From: Corynebacterium phocae
GTDB lineage: Bacteria; Actinomycetota; Actinomycetes; Mycobacteriales; Mycobacteriaceae
Direction: 5' to 3'
NCBI RefSeq assembly: GCF_008693075.1
Contig: NZ_VXKJ01000030.1
Span: forward strand, 1-64,000
Length of the DNA: 64,000 nt
Below, piece by piece: positions 8,783-18,009 of this stretch; the first letter of the stretch is position 1; every line of letters starts with the position of its first letter. The notes beneath the pieces are model-generated. The model had not been told where the DNA came from, did not search any database, and saw only the letters and a list, made by a program, of their open reading frames with translations. A program made the position numbers and the translations under genes.

Positions 8783-9613
8783 TTAGCTGGTGGCCGGGCC
8801 GGTTGGCATGCGGCGCTTATGGGCACCGGCGCGCCAGAGCTGCTCGATACGGTCTTTGGCGGGCCCGGCAATCTTCTTGCCCTCCAAGTAGTCGTCGATA
8901 TTGGCGTAGGTCACGCCCAGCGCGTCTTCGTCCGGCAGGAGTGGCTTGTTGTCCTCTAAGTCCGCGGTGGGGACTTTTTGCCAGGTGGAGTCCGGGGCAC
9001 CCAGCTCGCGCAGTAGGGCCGCGCCCTGGCGCTTGTTGAGTCCTTCTAGCGGCAGGAGGTCGGCTGCGCCGTCACCCCACTTGGTGAAAAAGCCGGTGAC
9101 GTTTTCCGCCGCGTGGTCAGTTCCCAGCACTAGACAGCCGGTTTCACCGGCAATGGCGTACTGCGCGGCCATGCGCATACGTGCCTTGAGGTTGCCGCGG
9201 TTGAAGTCACCTAGGCGCTCGTTGCCCAGGGCGCGGCCTATCTCTCCGCCCAGCGCGTAGGTGGCATCCGCGATGTTGACCGTGAGCGTGTGATGGGGCT
9301 GAATGAACTGCAGTGCTATCTGCGCGTCTTTCTCGTCGGCCTGCACGCCGTGGGGCAGGCGCACGGCGTAGAACTGCGCGCCTTCGACTTGTTCGCACGC
9401 CAGCTGGGCTAGCCGCCCGGCCAGGGTGGAGTCCTGGCCGCCGGAAATGCCCAGTACGTAGCCCTTCGCGCCGGTGCGCTTGAGGTAGTCCACCAGGTAG
9501 GCGGTGCGTTCTTGGACCTCCTGGGCGGGATCAATGGTGGGTTTAACGCCTAGGGTGGCAATGATGTCTGCCTGGATATCTGCTTGGGTGTCTGCTTGCA
9601 GTTGTTGACTCAT
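8783..9613 (-). CDS. nadE: NH3-dependent NAD+ synthetase
   Basis: 276-aa single-domain enzyme that amidates deamido-NAD using ammonia and ATP. The PP-loop SGGQDST (residues 57-63) is intact and the length fits the ammonia-dependent class without a glutaminase domain. Later motifs, [20 protein letters not shown] and [11 protein letters not shown], are characteristic. The gap of about 100 bp to the preceding kinase gene contains no gene. pncB, another NAD-synthesis gene, lies about 10 kb away. Confidence 0.95.
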   Translation of the reverse strand: MSQQLQADTQADIQADIIATLGVKPTIDPAQEVQERTAYLVDYLKRTGAKGYVLGISGGQDSTLAGRLAQLACEQVEGAQFYAVRLPHGVQADEKDAQIALQFIQPHHTLTVNIADATYALGGEIGRALGNERLGDFNRGNLKARMRMAAQYAIAGETGCLVLGTDHAAENVTGFFTKWGDGAADLLPLEGLNKRQGAALLRELGAPDSTWQKVPTADLEDNKPLLPDEDALGVTYANIDDYLEGKKIAGPAKDRIEQLWRAGAHKRRMPTGPATS

Positions 9614-9693
9614 AACACCCCAGCCTACCGTTGTTACTTGGGGCTTCGAGTTTGGTATATGGCGGTGTCTTCGGGTAAAGTTTCCCCTCGTGT

Positions 9694-9715
9694 CATGGCA
9701 GAAGTTTAAGCCATG
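9694..9715. promoter_or_regulatory. palindrome before rpmJ
   Basis: CATGGC and GCCATG, separated by ten bases, form an inverted repeat between nadE and rpmJ, just upstream of the likely -10 region (TACTATTAA) of rpmJ. The position suits an operator. Cysteine-free L36 genes are often zinc-regulated, but I cannot claim a Zur consensus here. Confidence 0.3.
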
Positions 9716-9765
9716 CTTTTACTATTAACCCGCGCACTTTTTGCGCATATAGAAAGGAGCGCCCG

Positions 9766-9888
9766 ATGAAGGTCCGCAAGTCGCTTCGGTCGCTGAAGAA
9801 TAAGCCGGGCGCTCAGGTTGTGCGCCGCCACGGTAAAGTCTTCGTGATCAACAAGAGGGATCCGCGCTTCAAAGCTCGTCAGGGCTAA
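9766..9888 (+). CDS. rpmJ: 50S ribosomal protein L36, zinc-independent form
   Basis: 40-aa protein beginning [15 protein letters not shown] and rich in Arg/Lys, as in L36. It has no cysteine, so the zinc ribbon of the standard L36 is missing; this is the C-minus paralogue that replaces zinc-containing L36 under zinc shortage in many bacteria. AAAGGAG precedes the ATG. It is a single-gene unit with its own terminator, unlike the L36 of the main ribosomal cluster. Confidence 0.93.
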   Translation: MKVRKSLRSLKNKPGAQVVRRHGKVFVINKRDPRFKARQG

Positions 9889-9907
9889 GAACTGCACTCC
9901 GGCGTCT

Positions 9908-9945
9908 AAACCCCGCATTCACCTTCTCTAGGTGGGGCGGGGTTT
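9908..9945 (+). terminator. terminator after rpmJ
   Basis: AAACCCCGC pairs with GCGGGGTTT, with an inner CACCT/AGGTG pairing. It lies 20 bases after the rpmJ stop codon. From here to nrdH the sequence is regulatory. Confidence 0.75.
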
Positions 9946-10025
9946 AGCTTTGCCCGCGTTACACCCGTTTATTGTGAGTTAAGTCACTTGCCTGTGGGAT
10001 TTTCAGCCATTTTCTGTGGATAAGC

Positions 10026-10122
10026 CTGGGGAATTCCATGTGTGTAACTTGGGCGGGAGGTAGCCCGGGGCAACATGTGGGCACGGCCGGGGTAGCCAGC
10101 TGGGAATACCATGACTGTAACT
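10026..10122. repeat. imperfect direct repeat upstream of nrdH
   Basis: Copy A (10026-10049, CTGGGGAATTCCATG...GTAACT) and copy B (10100-10122, CTGGGAATACCATG...GTAACT) are near-identical 23-24-bp direct repeats 74 bp apart. Copy B ends inside the first NrdR box, so the duplicated segment may bring a second factor to the nrd promoter. Confidence 0.5.
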
Positions 10123-10168
10123 ACTATATGTAGTATTGGTTGCAACAATTGCCCACAAAGTATAGTGT
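10121..10168. promoter_or_regulatory. paired NrdR boxes
   Basis: Two 16-bp sites, CTACTATATGTAGTAT (10121-10136) and CCACAAAGTATAGTGT (10153-10168), each match about 12 of 16 positions of the NrdR consensus ACACTATATATAGTGT. Their centres are exactly 32 bp apart, three helical turns, which is the usual paired-box geometry. NrdR represses ribonucleotide reductase genes when dATP is plentiful. nrdH begins 100 bp downstream. Confidence 0.85.
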
Positions 10169-10267
10169 CGAACGTGTTGAAACGAAATGAACCGCCGTCC
10201 GGTAAAAACATCTCGTATCCAGTTCAAACCCTTTTAAAATCCCCGCCGAAAAGGAAGCCTCACGCTC

Positions 10268-10498
10268 ATGTCTATCACCGTTTACACCAAGCCAGCCTGC
10301 GTCCAGTGCACCGCAACCAAGAAAGCACTCGACCGCGCAGGACTCGACTACGAGCTCGTGGACATCTCCTTGGATGATGAAGCCCGTGACTTTGTCATGG
10401 CGCTGGGCTACACCTCCGCACCGGTAGTCATGGCTAAGGGTGAGCACTGGTCTGGCTTCCGCCCTGACCGCATCAAGAGCCTGGCCGTAGCTGCCTAA
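10268..10498 (+). CDS. nrdH: glutaredoxin-like protein NrdH
   Basis: 76-aa redoxin that supplies electrons to the class Ib ribonucleotide reductase and is itself reduced by thioredoxin reductase. The active site is Cys11-Val-Gln-Cys14, and the C-terminal WSGFRPD motif that marks NrdH is present. First gene of the nrd cluster, behind the NrdR boxes and nine bases before nrdI. Confidence 0.96.
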   Translation: MSITVYTKPACVQCTATKKALDRAGLDYELVDISLDDEARDFVMALGYTSAPVVMAKGEHWSGFRPDRIKSLAVAA

Positions 10499-10507
10499 AA
10501 TTTTACG

Positions 10508-10933
10508 ATGTTGGTTGTGTATTTTTCCTCCGTGACTGAAAATACGCGCCGCTTCGTGGATAAGCTCGGCTTGCCTAGCGCGCGTATTCCGCTGCAGAAA
10601 TCCTCCCCAGAACTCGTAGTAGATGAACCCTACGTCCTGGTCTGCCCGACCTACGGGGGAGGGGCTTCCATTAGCCACCAAAACTCTAAACCAGTGCCGC
10701 CGCAGGTTGTCCGGTTCCTCAACAACCAGCACAACCGCAGTCTCATTCGGGCCGTTGTGGCGGGAGGCAACTCCAACTTTGGCTCGGACTTTGGCAAGGC
10801 AGGAGATGTCATCTCCGCCAAGCTGAAGGTCCCCTACGTCTACCGCTATGAGCTCATGGGCAATGAGGAAGACGTGGAGGTCTTGCGGCTGGGCCTGGTT
10901 GATAACGCTGACGCCCTGGGGCTGGTCCCCTAA
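10508..10933 (+). CDS. nrdI: flavodoxin-like protein NrdI
   Basis: 141-aa flavoprotein that delivers the oxidant used to assemble the dimanganese-tyrosyl cofactor of NrdF. It begins [16 protein letters not shown], a flavodoxin-like FMN loop, with later PTYGGG and AGGNSNFG motifs. Directly follows nrdH and is presumably co-transcribed with it. Confidence 0.96.
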   Translation: MLVVYFSSVTENTRRFVDKLGLPSARIPLQKSSPELVVDEPYVLVCPTYGGGASISHQNSKPVPPQVVRFLNNQHNRSLIRAVVAGGNSNFGSDFGKAGDVISAKLKVPYVYRYELMGNEEDVEVLRLGLVDNADALGLVP

Positions 10934-10946
10934 AATAATTCTTTCC

Positions 10947-11005
10947 CACCGCGCAAAGCTGGCTGGCATACCTCATACTTAACGCAGGTAAGCGCACGCG
11001 CGGTG
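10947..11005 (+). promoter_or_regulatory. hairpin between nrdI and nrdE
   Basis: CACCGCGC (10947-10954) is complementary to GCGCGGTG (10998-11005), and the second arm runs into CTTTATATTTT. This resembles a weak intrinsic terminator with a large loop, so it could lower read-through from nrdHI into nrdE. The nrdE ribosome site (GAAAGG) follows. Confidence 0.4.
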
Positions 11006-11042
11006 CTTTATATTTTCACACCCTTGAAAGGCAAGACCAACG

Positions 11043-13205
11043 ATGAGCAACTTCCTTGGAAAAACGGTCCCGGAGCCGGTTAAACCTTCTGAAAAGATGG
11101 ACTACCACGCCCTAAACGCACTGCTAAACCTCTATGATGACCAGGGTAATATCCAGTTTGACATGGACCGGGAAGCAGCCAACCAGTTCTTCTTACAGCA
11201 CGTTAACCAAAACACCGTCTACTTCCACGATCTGGAAGAAAAGATGCGCTACCTGGTGGAAAATAAATATTACGACCCAGCAGTGCTAGACGCTTATGAT
11301 TTTGACTTCATCAAGGCCCTGTTCAAGCGCGCCTATGCCTTCAAGTTCCGCTTCAAATCCTTCCTGGGTGCCTACAAGTATTACACCTCCTACACGCTGA
11401 AGACTTTTGACGGCAGCCGCTACCTGGAGCGCTTTGAAGACCGCGTTGCTATGACTGCGCTCTTTCTAGCCGGCGGGGACACCGCCACGGCAGAAGCCAT
11501 CGTGGATGAGATTATGACCGGCCGCTTTCAGCCGGCCACCCCAACGTTCCTCAACGCGGGCAAGGCCCAGCGCGGTGAGCTGGTCTCTTGTTTCTTGTTG
11601 CGCATTGAAGACAACATGGAATCCATCGGGCGTTCCATCAACTCCGCGCTGCAGCTGTCCAAGCGCGGTGGCGGCGTGGCCTTGCTGCTGAGCAATATCC
11701 GCGAAATCGGCGCGCCGATCAAGCACATTGAAAACCAGTCTTCGGGCGTTATCCCCGTGATGAAGCTTTTGGAGGACTCTTTCTCCTACGCCAACCAGCT
11801 GGGTGCCCGCCAGGGCGCGGGCGCGGTCTACCTGAACGCGCACCACCCGGACATCATGAGCTTCTTGGACACCAAGCGTGAGAACGCGGATGAAAAGATC
11901 CGCATCAAGACGCTGTCTTTGGGCGTGGTTATTCCGGACATCACGTTTGAGCTGGCCAAGAAAAACGAGGACATGTACCTGTTTTCCCCGTATGACGTGC
12001 AACGCGTCTACGGCAAGGCCTTTGGTGATATCTCCGTCACGGAGCATTACGCGGAAATGGTCGAAGACCCCCGGATCCGCAAGAAGAAAATCAACGCCCG
12101 CCACTTCTTCCAGACGCTGGCAGAAATCCAGTTTGAGTCCGGCTACCCGTACATCATGTTTGAAGACACGGTGAATAAGGCCAACCCGGTCAAGACTTCC
12201 TGGATTAATATGTCCAACCTGTGTTCGGAAATCCTGCAGGTCAACTCTGAATCCACCTTCAATGATGACTTGTCCTATGACAAGATGGGGGAGGATATCT
12301 CCTGCAACTTAGGCTCGCTCAACATCGCAGGTGCTATGGATTCCCCGGATTTTGCCAAGACGGTGGAAACCGCTATTCGTGGCCTTACTGCCGTGTCAGA
12401 TTTCACGGCTATTGACTCCGTGCCTTCCATCCGCAAGGGCAACGATAACTCCCACTCCATTGGTCTGGGGCAGATGAACCTGCACGGCTACCTGGGGCGC
12501 GAGCACATCAAGTACGGCTCCGAGGAAGCACTTGATTTCACCAACGCTTACTTCGCTGCCGTGATGTACGCGGCGCTTCGGGCCTCGCACAAGATTGCGG
12601 TGGAGCGTGGAGAGAAGTTCGCTGACTTTGACAAGTCCGAATACGCCACGGGTGAGTTCTTTGACCGGTATGACCCGGAGGAGTTCAAGCCCCAGACCGC
12701 GCGCGTGCAAGAACTTTTCGATGCCGCCTCCATCCACACTCCCACCGCCGCAGAGTGGGCAGAGCTCAAGGAAGCAGTTGCCAAAGACGGTATCTATAAC
12801 CGCTACCTGCAGGCCGTGCCGCCCACCGGGTCAATTTCCTACATCAACAACTCCACCTCTTCTATTCATCCGATTGCCTCCAAGATTGAGATCCGCAAAG
12901 AGGGCAAGATTGGGCGCGTGTATTACCCTGCGCCACACATGGACAATGAGAACTTGGAATACTTCCAGGACTCTTATGAAGTCGGATTTGAAAAGATCAT
13001 TGATACCTACGCGGTGGCCACCAAGTACGTGGACCAAGGTTTGTCGCTGACGCTGTTTTTCAAAGACACCGCCACCACCCGGGAGATTAACCGTGCGCAA
13101 ATCTACGCCTGGCGCAAGGGTATTAAGACCTTGTACTACATCCGCCTGCGCCAGATGGCGCTGGAAGGCACTGAAGTAGAGGGCTGCGTTTCCTGCATGC
13201 TCTAA
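11043..13205 (+). CDS. nrdE: class Ib ribonucleotide reductase, alpha subunit
   Basis: 720-aa catalytic subunit that reduces ribonucleoside diphosphates. Recognisable parts are [16 protein letters not shown] (substrate-site cysteine), NLCSEI with the catalytic cysteine, [18 protein letters not shown], and the C-terminal redox pair in EGCVSCML. It lacks the N-terminal ATP cone of class Ia, as expected for NrdE. It follows nrdHI after a 109-bp gap containing a hairpin and precedes nrdF. Confidence 0.97.
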   Translation: MSNFLGKTVPEPVKPSEKMDYHALNALLNLYDDQGNIQFDMDREAANQFFLQHVNQNTVYFHDLEEKMRYLVENKYYDPAVLDAYDFDFIKALFKRAYAFKFRFKSFLGAYKYYTSYTLKTFDGSRYLERFEDRVAMTALFLAGGDTATAEAIVDEIMTGRFQPATPTFLNAGKAQRGELVSCFLLRIEDNMESIGRSINSALQLSKRGGGVALLLSNIREIGAPIKHIENQSSGVIPVMKLLEDSFSYANQLGARQGAGAVYLNAHHPDIMSFLDTKRENADEKIRIKTLSLGVVIPDITFELAKKNEDMYLFSPYDVQRVYGKAFGDISVTEHYAEMVEDPRIRKKKINARHFFQTLAEIQFESGYPYIMFEDTVNKANPVKTSWINMSNLCSEILQVNSESTFNDDLSYDKMGEDISCNLGSLNIAGAMDSPDFAKTVETAIRGLTAVSDFTAIDSVPSIRKGNDNSHSIGLGQMNLHGYLGREHIKYGSEEALDFTNAYFAAVMYAALRASHKIAVERGEKFADFDKSEYATGEFFDRYDPEEFKPQTARVQELFDAASIHTPTAAEWAELKEAVAKDGIYNRYLQAVPPTGSISYINNSTSSIHPIASKIEIRKEGKIGRVYYPAPHMDNENLEYFQDSYEVGFEKIIDTYAVATKYVDQGLSLTLFFKDTATTREINRAQIYAWRKGIKTLYYIRLRQMALEGTEVEGCVSCML

Positions 13206-13212
13206 AGGTTGA

Positions 13213-14307
<1,095 letters not shown>

Positions 14308-14328
14308 GCCCTACGAGTCTCCGACACG

Positions 14329-14381
14329 CACACCCCCGTCCGGATCAATCTAACGGTTGATAACGGTCGGGGGTGTGTTTT
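14329..14381 (+). terminator. terminator after nrdF
   Basis: CACACCCCCG pairs with CGGGGGTGTG, followed by TTTT. It lies 22 bases after the nrdF stop codon and closes the nrd transcript. Confidence 0.8.
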
Positions 14382-14430
14382 CGCTGGTTTTAGAGTGACG
14401 ATTGAAAACGCGTGTGGTTTACCTCACTTA

Positions 14431-14512
14431 AAAACCCGATCAAATTCGGCTCCTGCGTGAGTAGCAGCTGGCTCGGCGGCGTTCTTGCAGCGTGAACGGC
14501 ATATCGGGTTTT
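14431..14512 (+). promoter_or_regulatory. structured element upstream of ctaD
   Basis: AAAACCCGAT (14431-14440) is perfectly complementary to ATCGGGTTTT (14503-14512). The 62 bases between contain further pairing potential (CTGC, seven bases, GCAG). The element lies in the 271-bp gap between nrdF and ctaD, about 140 bases before the ctaD start. It could be a small RNA with its own terminator or part of the ctaD leader. No known riboswitch is recognised. Confidence 0.4.
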
Positions 14513-14652
14513 ACTAAGGCCCGGCACCCGCCAGAGCGGTTTGTTTTTAGTTAGCTGGTAATTAGATGTGAATGTGGCCTATTATGATTGGGTAAACCCT
14601 AGACTCGTTTCTCGAACCAAGTGTGAGCGTGTCTGACATTCAGGAGGAAATT

Positions 14653-16344
14653 ATGACCGCAGTGGCGCCACGGTTGGACACTTACGTCCAACCAGCTCGC
14701 CCAGAGCCCCAAGGAAACGGCAAAACCGGTTCCAAGGCTTGGGTAATGCTTACCACCACCGACCACAAGCAGCTGGGCATCATGTACATGATCATGGCCT
14801 TCAGCTTCTTCTTCCTCGGTGGTTTCATGGCACTGCTAATCCGCGCGGAGCTTTTCGTTCCGGGCCTGCAGTTCCTGTCCAATGAGCAATTCAACCAGCT
14901 GTTTACCATGCACGGCACAGTCATGCTGCTGCTGTTTGCAACCCCTATTGTCTGGGGCTTTGGTAACTACGTCCTACCGCTACAAATTGGCGCACCGGAC
15001 GTAGCCTTTCCGCGTTTGAACGCCTTTGGCTTCTGGATCACCTTCCTGGGTGGTCTGGTTATGCTGATGGGCTTTGCTACCCCAGGTGGTGCAGCTGACT
15101 TTGGCTGGACCATGTACGTCCCGCTTTCGGACTCCGTCCATACCCCAGGTATTGGCGCGGACTTCTGGATTGTGGGCGTTGGCGCTACCGGCGTTGGTAC
15201 CTTGGGCTCCGCAATCAACATGGTGACCACCATCTTGACCATGCGCGCGCCGGGTATGACCATGTTCCGTATGCCAGTGTTTACCTGGTGCGTGTTCACC
15301 GCTTCCATCCTGGCCCTGATGATCTTCCCGCTGCTAACCGCAGCCGCCCTTGGCGTTCTCTATGACCGCAAGCTGGGCGCGCACATCTATGACTCCGCCA
15401 ACGGCGGTGCCATCCTGTGGCAGCACCTGTTCTGGTTCTTCGGCCACCCCGAGGTCTACGTCTTGGCCCTGCCATTCTTCGGCGTTATCTCTGAGATTGT
15501 CCCGGTATTTTCCCGCAAGCCGGTCTTTGGCTACATCGGCCTGGTATTCGCCGTGCTTGCCATCGGCGCGCTTTCCATGGCTGTGTGGGCACACCACATG
15601 TTTGTCACCGGCGCGGTCTTGCTGCCGTTCTTCTCCTTTATGACGTTCCTCATCGCGGTTCCTACCGGCGTGAAGTTCTTCAACTGGGTAGGCACCATGT
15701 GGAAGGGCCACATCACCTGGGATACCCCAATGATCTGGGCCATGGGCTTTATGTCGACCTTCCTCTTCGGCGGTATGACCGGCGTTATGCTGGCCTCCCC
15801 AGCACTGGACTTCCACTTGGCTGAGTCCTACTTCTTGATTGCTCACTTCCACTACACCTTGTTCGGTACCGTGGTGTTCTCCGCCTTCGGCGGCCTGTAC
15901 TTCTGGTTCCCCAAGATCACCGGCCGTATGCTGGATGAGCGTATTGGCAAGATTCACTTCTGGCTGACCTTCATCGGTTTCCACGGCACCTTCCTGGTCC
16001 AGCACTGGGTTGGCAACATGGGTATGCCACGCCGCTACGCTGATTACCTGCAGTCTGACGGATTCACGGTCTACAACCAGATTTCCACCATCTTCTCCTT
16101 CGTTCTGGGTGCCTCGGTCATCCCGTGTGTATGGAACGTATTCAAGTCCTGGCGCTACGGTGAGGTTGTTACCGTGGATGACCCTTGGGGCTACGGCAAC
16201 TCCCTGGAGTGGGCAACTACCTGCCCGCCTCCACGCCACAACTTCGCTGCACTGCCACGCATCCGCTCCGAGCGCCCCGCGTTCGAGCTGCACTACCCGC
16301 ACATGGTCAAGCGCATGCGCGAAGAAGCGCACCTGGGCCACTAG
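14653..16344 (+). CDS. ctaD: cytochrome c oxidase subunit I (aa3 type)
   Basis: 563-aa haem-copper oxidase subunit I with 12 membrane helices, the proton-pumping terminal oxidase acting on the cytochrome bc1-aa3 chain. Key segments are visible: [10 protein letters not shown], the [13 protein letters not shown] copper site, WAHHMFVTG with the paired histidines, and HFHYTLFG carrying haem ligands. A GTG at 14623 is in frame, but the ATG at 14653 follows AGGAGG and gives the corynebacterial N-terminus MTAVAP. It is monocistronic, ended by a hairpin. Confidence 0.97.
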   Translation: MTAVAPRLDTYVQPARPEPQGNGKTGSKAWVMLTTTDHKQLGIMYMIMAFSFFFLGGFMALLIRAELFVPGLQFLSNEQFNQLFTMHGTVMLLLFATPIVWGFGNYVLPLQIGAPDVAFPRLNAFGFWITFLGGLVMLMGFATPGGAADFGWTMYVPLSDSVHTPGIGADFWIVGVGATGVGTLGSAINMVTTILTMRAPGMTMFRMPVFTWCVFTASILALMIFPLLTAAALGVLYDRKLGAHIYDSANGGAILWQHLFWFFGHPEVYVLALPFFGVISEIVPVFSRKPVFGYIGLVFAVLAIGALSMAVWAHHMFVTGAVLLPFFSFMTFLIAVPTGVKFFNWVGTMWKGHITWDTPMIWAMGFMSTFLFGGMTGVMLASPALDFHLAESYFLIAHFHYTLFGTVVFSAFGGLYFWFPKITGRMLDERIGKIHFWLTFIGFHGTFLVQHWVGNMGMPRRYADYLQSDGFTVYNQISTIFSFVLGASVIPCVWNVFKSWRYGEVVTVDDPWGYGNSLEWATTCPPPRHNFAALPRIRSERPAFELHYPHMVKRMREEAHLGH

Positions 16345-16374
16345 TTTATAAGCTCCACTCCTGAAGCTTGTTTA

Positions 16375-16406
16375 AAAAGCCGCTACCTGTAAGGGTGGCG
16401 GCTTTT
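16375..16406 (+). terminator. terminator after ctaD
   Basis: AAAAGCCGC(T)ACC pairs with GGTGGCGGCTTTT, a classic GC-rich stem with a T-tail 30 bases after the ctaD stop codon. Confidence 0.85.
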
Positions 16407-16440
16407 GCCGTGGCAGCTTAAATGAACCATAATCAATAGC

Positions 16441-17277
16441 ATGATAGAAAACCGCGTTACTGTCCTTGCCGCCCCACACCTAGACCCCGGCTTCCTGAAC
16501 GAATTGGAAAGCTCCAGCGCCGTTACCGGTATCCGGGAGCTTTCCCAAGTCCCGGTTTCGGTCGTGGAGGTCAGGCACAGTGGCACTATCGAAGTGCCGC
16601 CGGAGCTGGGAATTGATAAGGCCACGTTGCCAGAGCAACGCCCACGGCGCGGTATCATCTGCTTTGATTGTGACTCCACGCTCATTACCGGTGAGGTCAT
16701 TGACATGTTGGCCGCCCACGCGGGCAGGGCCGCGGAGGTAGCGGAGGTTACCGAAAGGGCCATGCGGGGGGAGCTAGACTTCGCGGAGTCCTTGCGTGAA
16801 AGGGTGGCAGCGCTGGCGGGGCTTAACGCCAGCATCTTGGAAGAAACCGCCGCCGCTCTAGAGCTATCCCCGGGGGTGGAGGAAACCATTCGGGTACTTA
16901 AAGCTGAGGGTTTTACCGTGGCAATTGTCTCCGGCGGCTTTATCCAAGTTTTGGACCCCCTGGCTGCCAAGTTGGGCGCAGATTACGTCAGCGCTAATAC
17001 TCTGGAAATCAAGGATGGAAAGCTCACTGGCAAGGTAACCGGCCAGATTATCGACCGCGCGGTCAAAGAAGAATTTCTCCGCGAGGTAGCGCAGAAAGTG
17101 GGCGTAGGGATGGAGCACACCGTGGCCGTGGGTGACGGTGCCAATGACATAGACATGGTGCGCGCAGCGGGGCTGGGGGTTGCCTACAAGGCCAAACCGG
17201 CTTTGAAGGAGTTCGCGGACGCGGAAGTAAACTTCCACATGACCCAGGTCCTCCACCTCCTTGGGGTCCGGCGGTGA
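16441..17277 (+). CDS. serB: phosphoserine phosphatase SerB
   Basis: 278-aa HAD-family enzyme for the last step of serine synthesis. The nucleophile motif is FDCDST (Asp76, Asp78), and motif IV GDGANDIDM is intact. The N-terminal part of about 70 residues resembles an ACT-like domain as in other actinobacterial SerB proteins. Its stop codon overlaps the GTG of the following PTH2-like gene (GTGA), so the two are translationally coupled. Confidence 0.95.
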   Translation: MIENRVTVLAAPHLDPGFLNELESSSAVTGIRELSQVPVSVVEVRHSGTIEVPPELGIDKATLPEQRPRRGIICFDCDSTLITGEVIDMLAAHAGRAAEVAEVTERAMRGELDFAESLRERVAALAGLNASILEETAAALELSPGVEETIRVLKAEGFTVAIVSGGFIQVLDPLAAKLGADYVSANTLEIKDGKLTGKVTGQIIDRAVKEEFLREVAQKVGVGMEHTVAVGDGANDIDMVRAAGLGVAYKAKPALKEFADAEVNFHMTQVLHLLGVRR

Positions 17278-17996
17278 CACTAGAGGTTGCACATCTCCGG
17301 CTGAGCCGGGCGTGTGCGCAACGCAGCTGGCGGGCAGACCCAGAAGACCCCAACCGGCCGGAGACTATCCAGGCCATGAATATTGTGCTGCACCTGCCCA
17401 AGGAAAACCCCGCACCGCGAACTGCCCTGCTGGAAGCAGCTGCCCGCGCAGTCGTGGCCGCTTGCCTGGATCCCCGCGCGGGCGCTGCCACCACCACGGC
17501 CTACGTACGAGGCTTTGATGAGTGGTACGGCCACCGCATTCGGAAGGTGGCCAGGCGGGCCCGTAACAAGGCGTGGGAGGATGTGCAAGCCATTCCCGGG
17601 GTCACAGTAGCCGGGCTGGCGCGGGCCTTTGTGCCCTCGCCCGTGGACGCCGTCCACCCGCTTATTGCCAAACTACAAATCAATGGCACCGATGTACCCT
17701 CAGATTGTCCGCCACCGCCCCCGGACGGCAATCCGGTTATCTATGTGGATTCCTCCTTGAACATGACGGCCGGCAAAGCCGCCGCCCAGGTGGGGCATGG
17801 GTCAATGCTGCTGGCGGCCCGAATGCCGTGGCCGTGGGTTAAACGGTGGGCTGAGCAAGAATTTCCGTTGAGCGTGCGGGAGGTGGAGCACGCGGTGTTT
17901 GCACAGGCCTGCGGCCACCCGGATGCAGTGGTGGTGCGCGACGCCGGTTTCACTGAGGTGGCTCCTGATAGCGTCACGGTTGTGGCGGTGCCTTAG
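17274..17996 (+). CDS. PTH2-like peptidyl-tRNA hydrolase domain protein
   Basis: 240-aa protein whose C-terminal half (from about residue 155) matches the PTH2 fold: VDSSLNMTAGKAAAQVGHGS corresponds to the family's conserved K-x3-GK-x-AAQ-x-x-H core. PTH2 enzymes release tRNA from stalled peptidyl-tRNA. The N-terminal half is not recognised, which makes the protein about twice the usual PTH2 length. It overlaps serB by four bases and converges with the helicase gene 13 bp away. Confidence 0.7.
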   Translation: MTLEVAHLRLSRACAQRSWRADPEDPNRPETIQAMNIVLHLPKENPAPRTALLEAAARAVVAACLDPRAGAATTTAYVRGFDEWYGHRIRKVARRARNKAWEDVQAIPGVTVAGLARAFVPSPVDAVHPLIAKLQINGTDVPSDCPPPPPDGNPVIYVDSSLNMTAGKAAAQVGHGSMLLAARMPWPWVKRWAEQEFPLSVREVEHAVFAQACGHPDAVVVRDAGFTEVAPDSVTVVAVP

Positions 17997-18009
17997 CTGC
18001 GGTGGGGAT

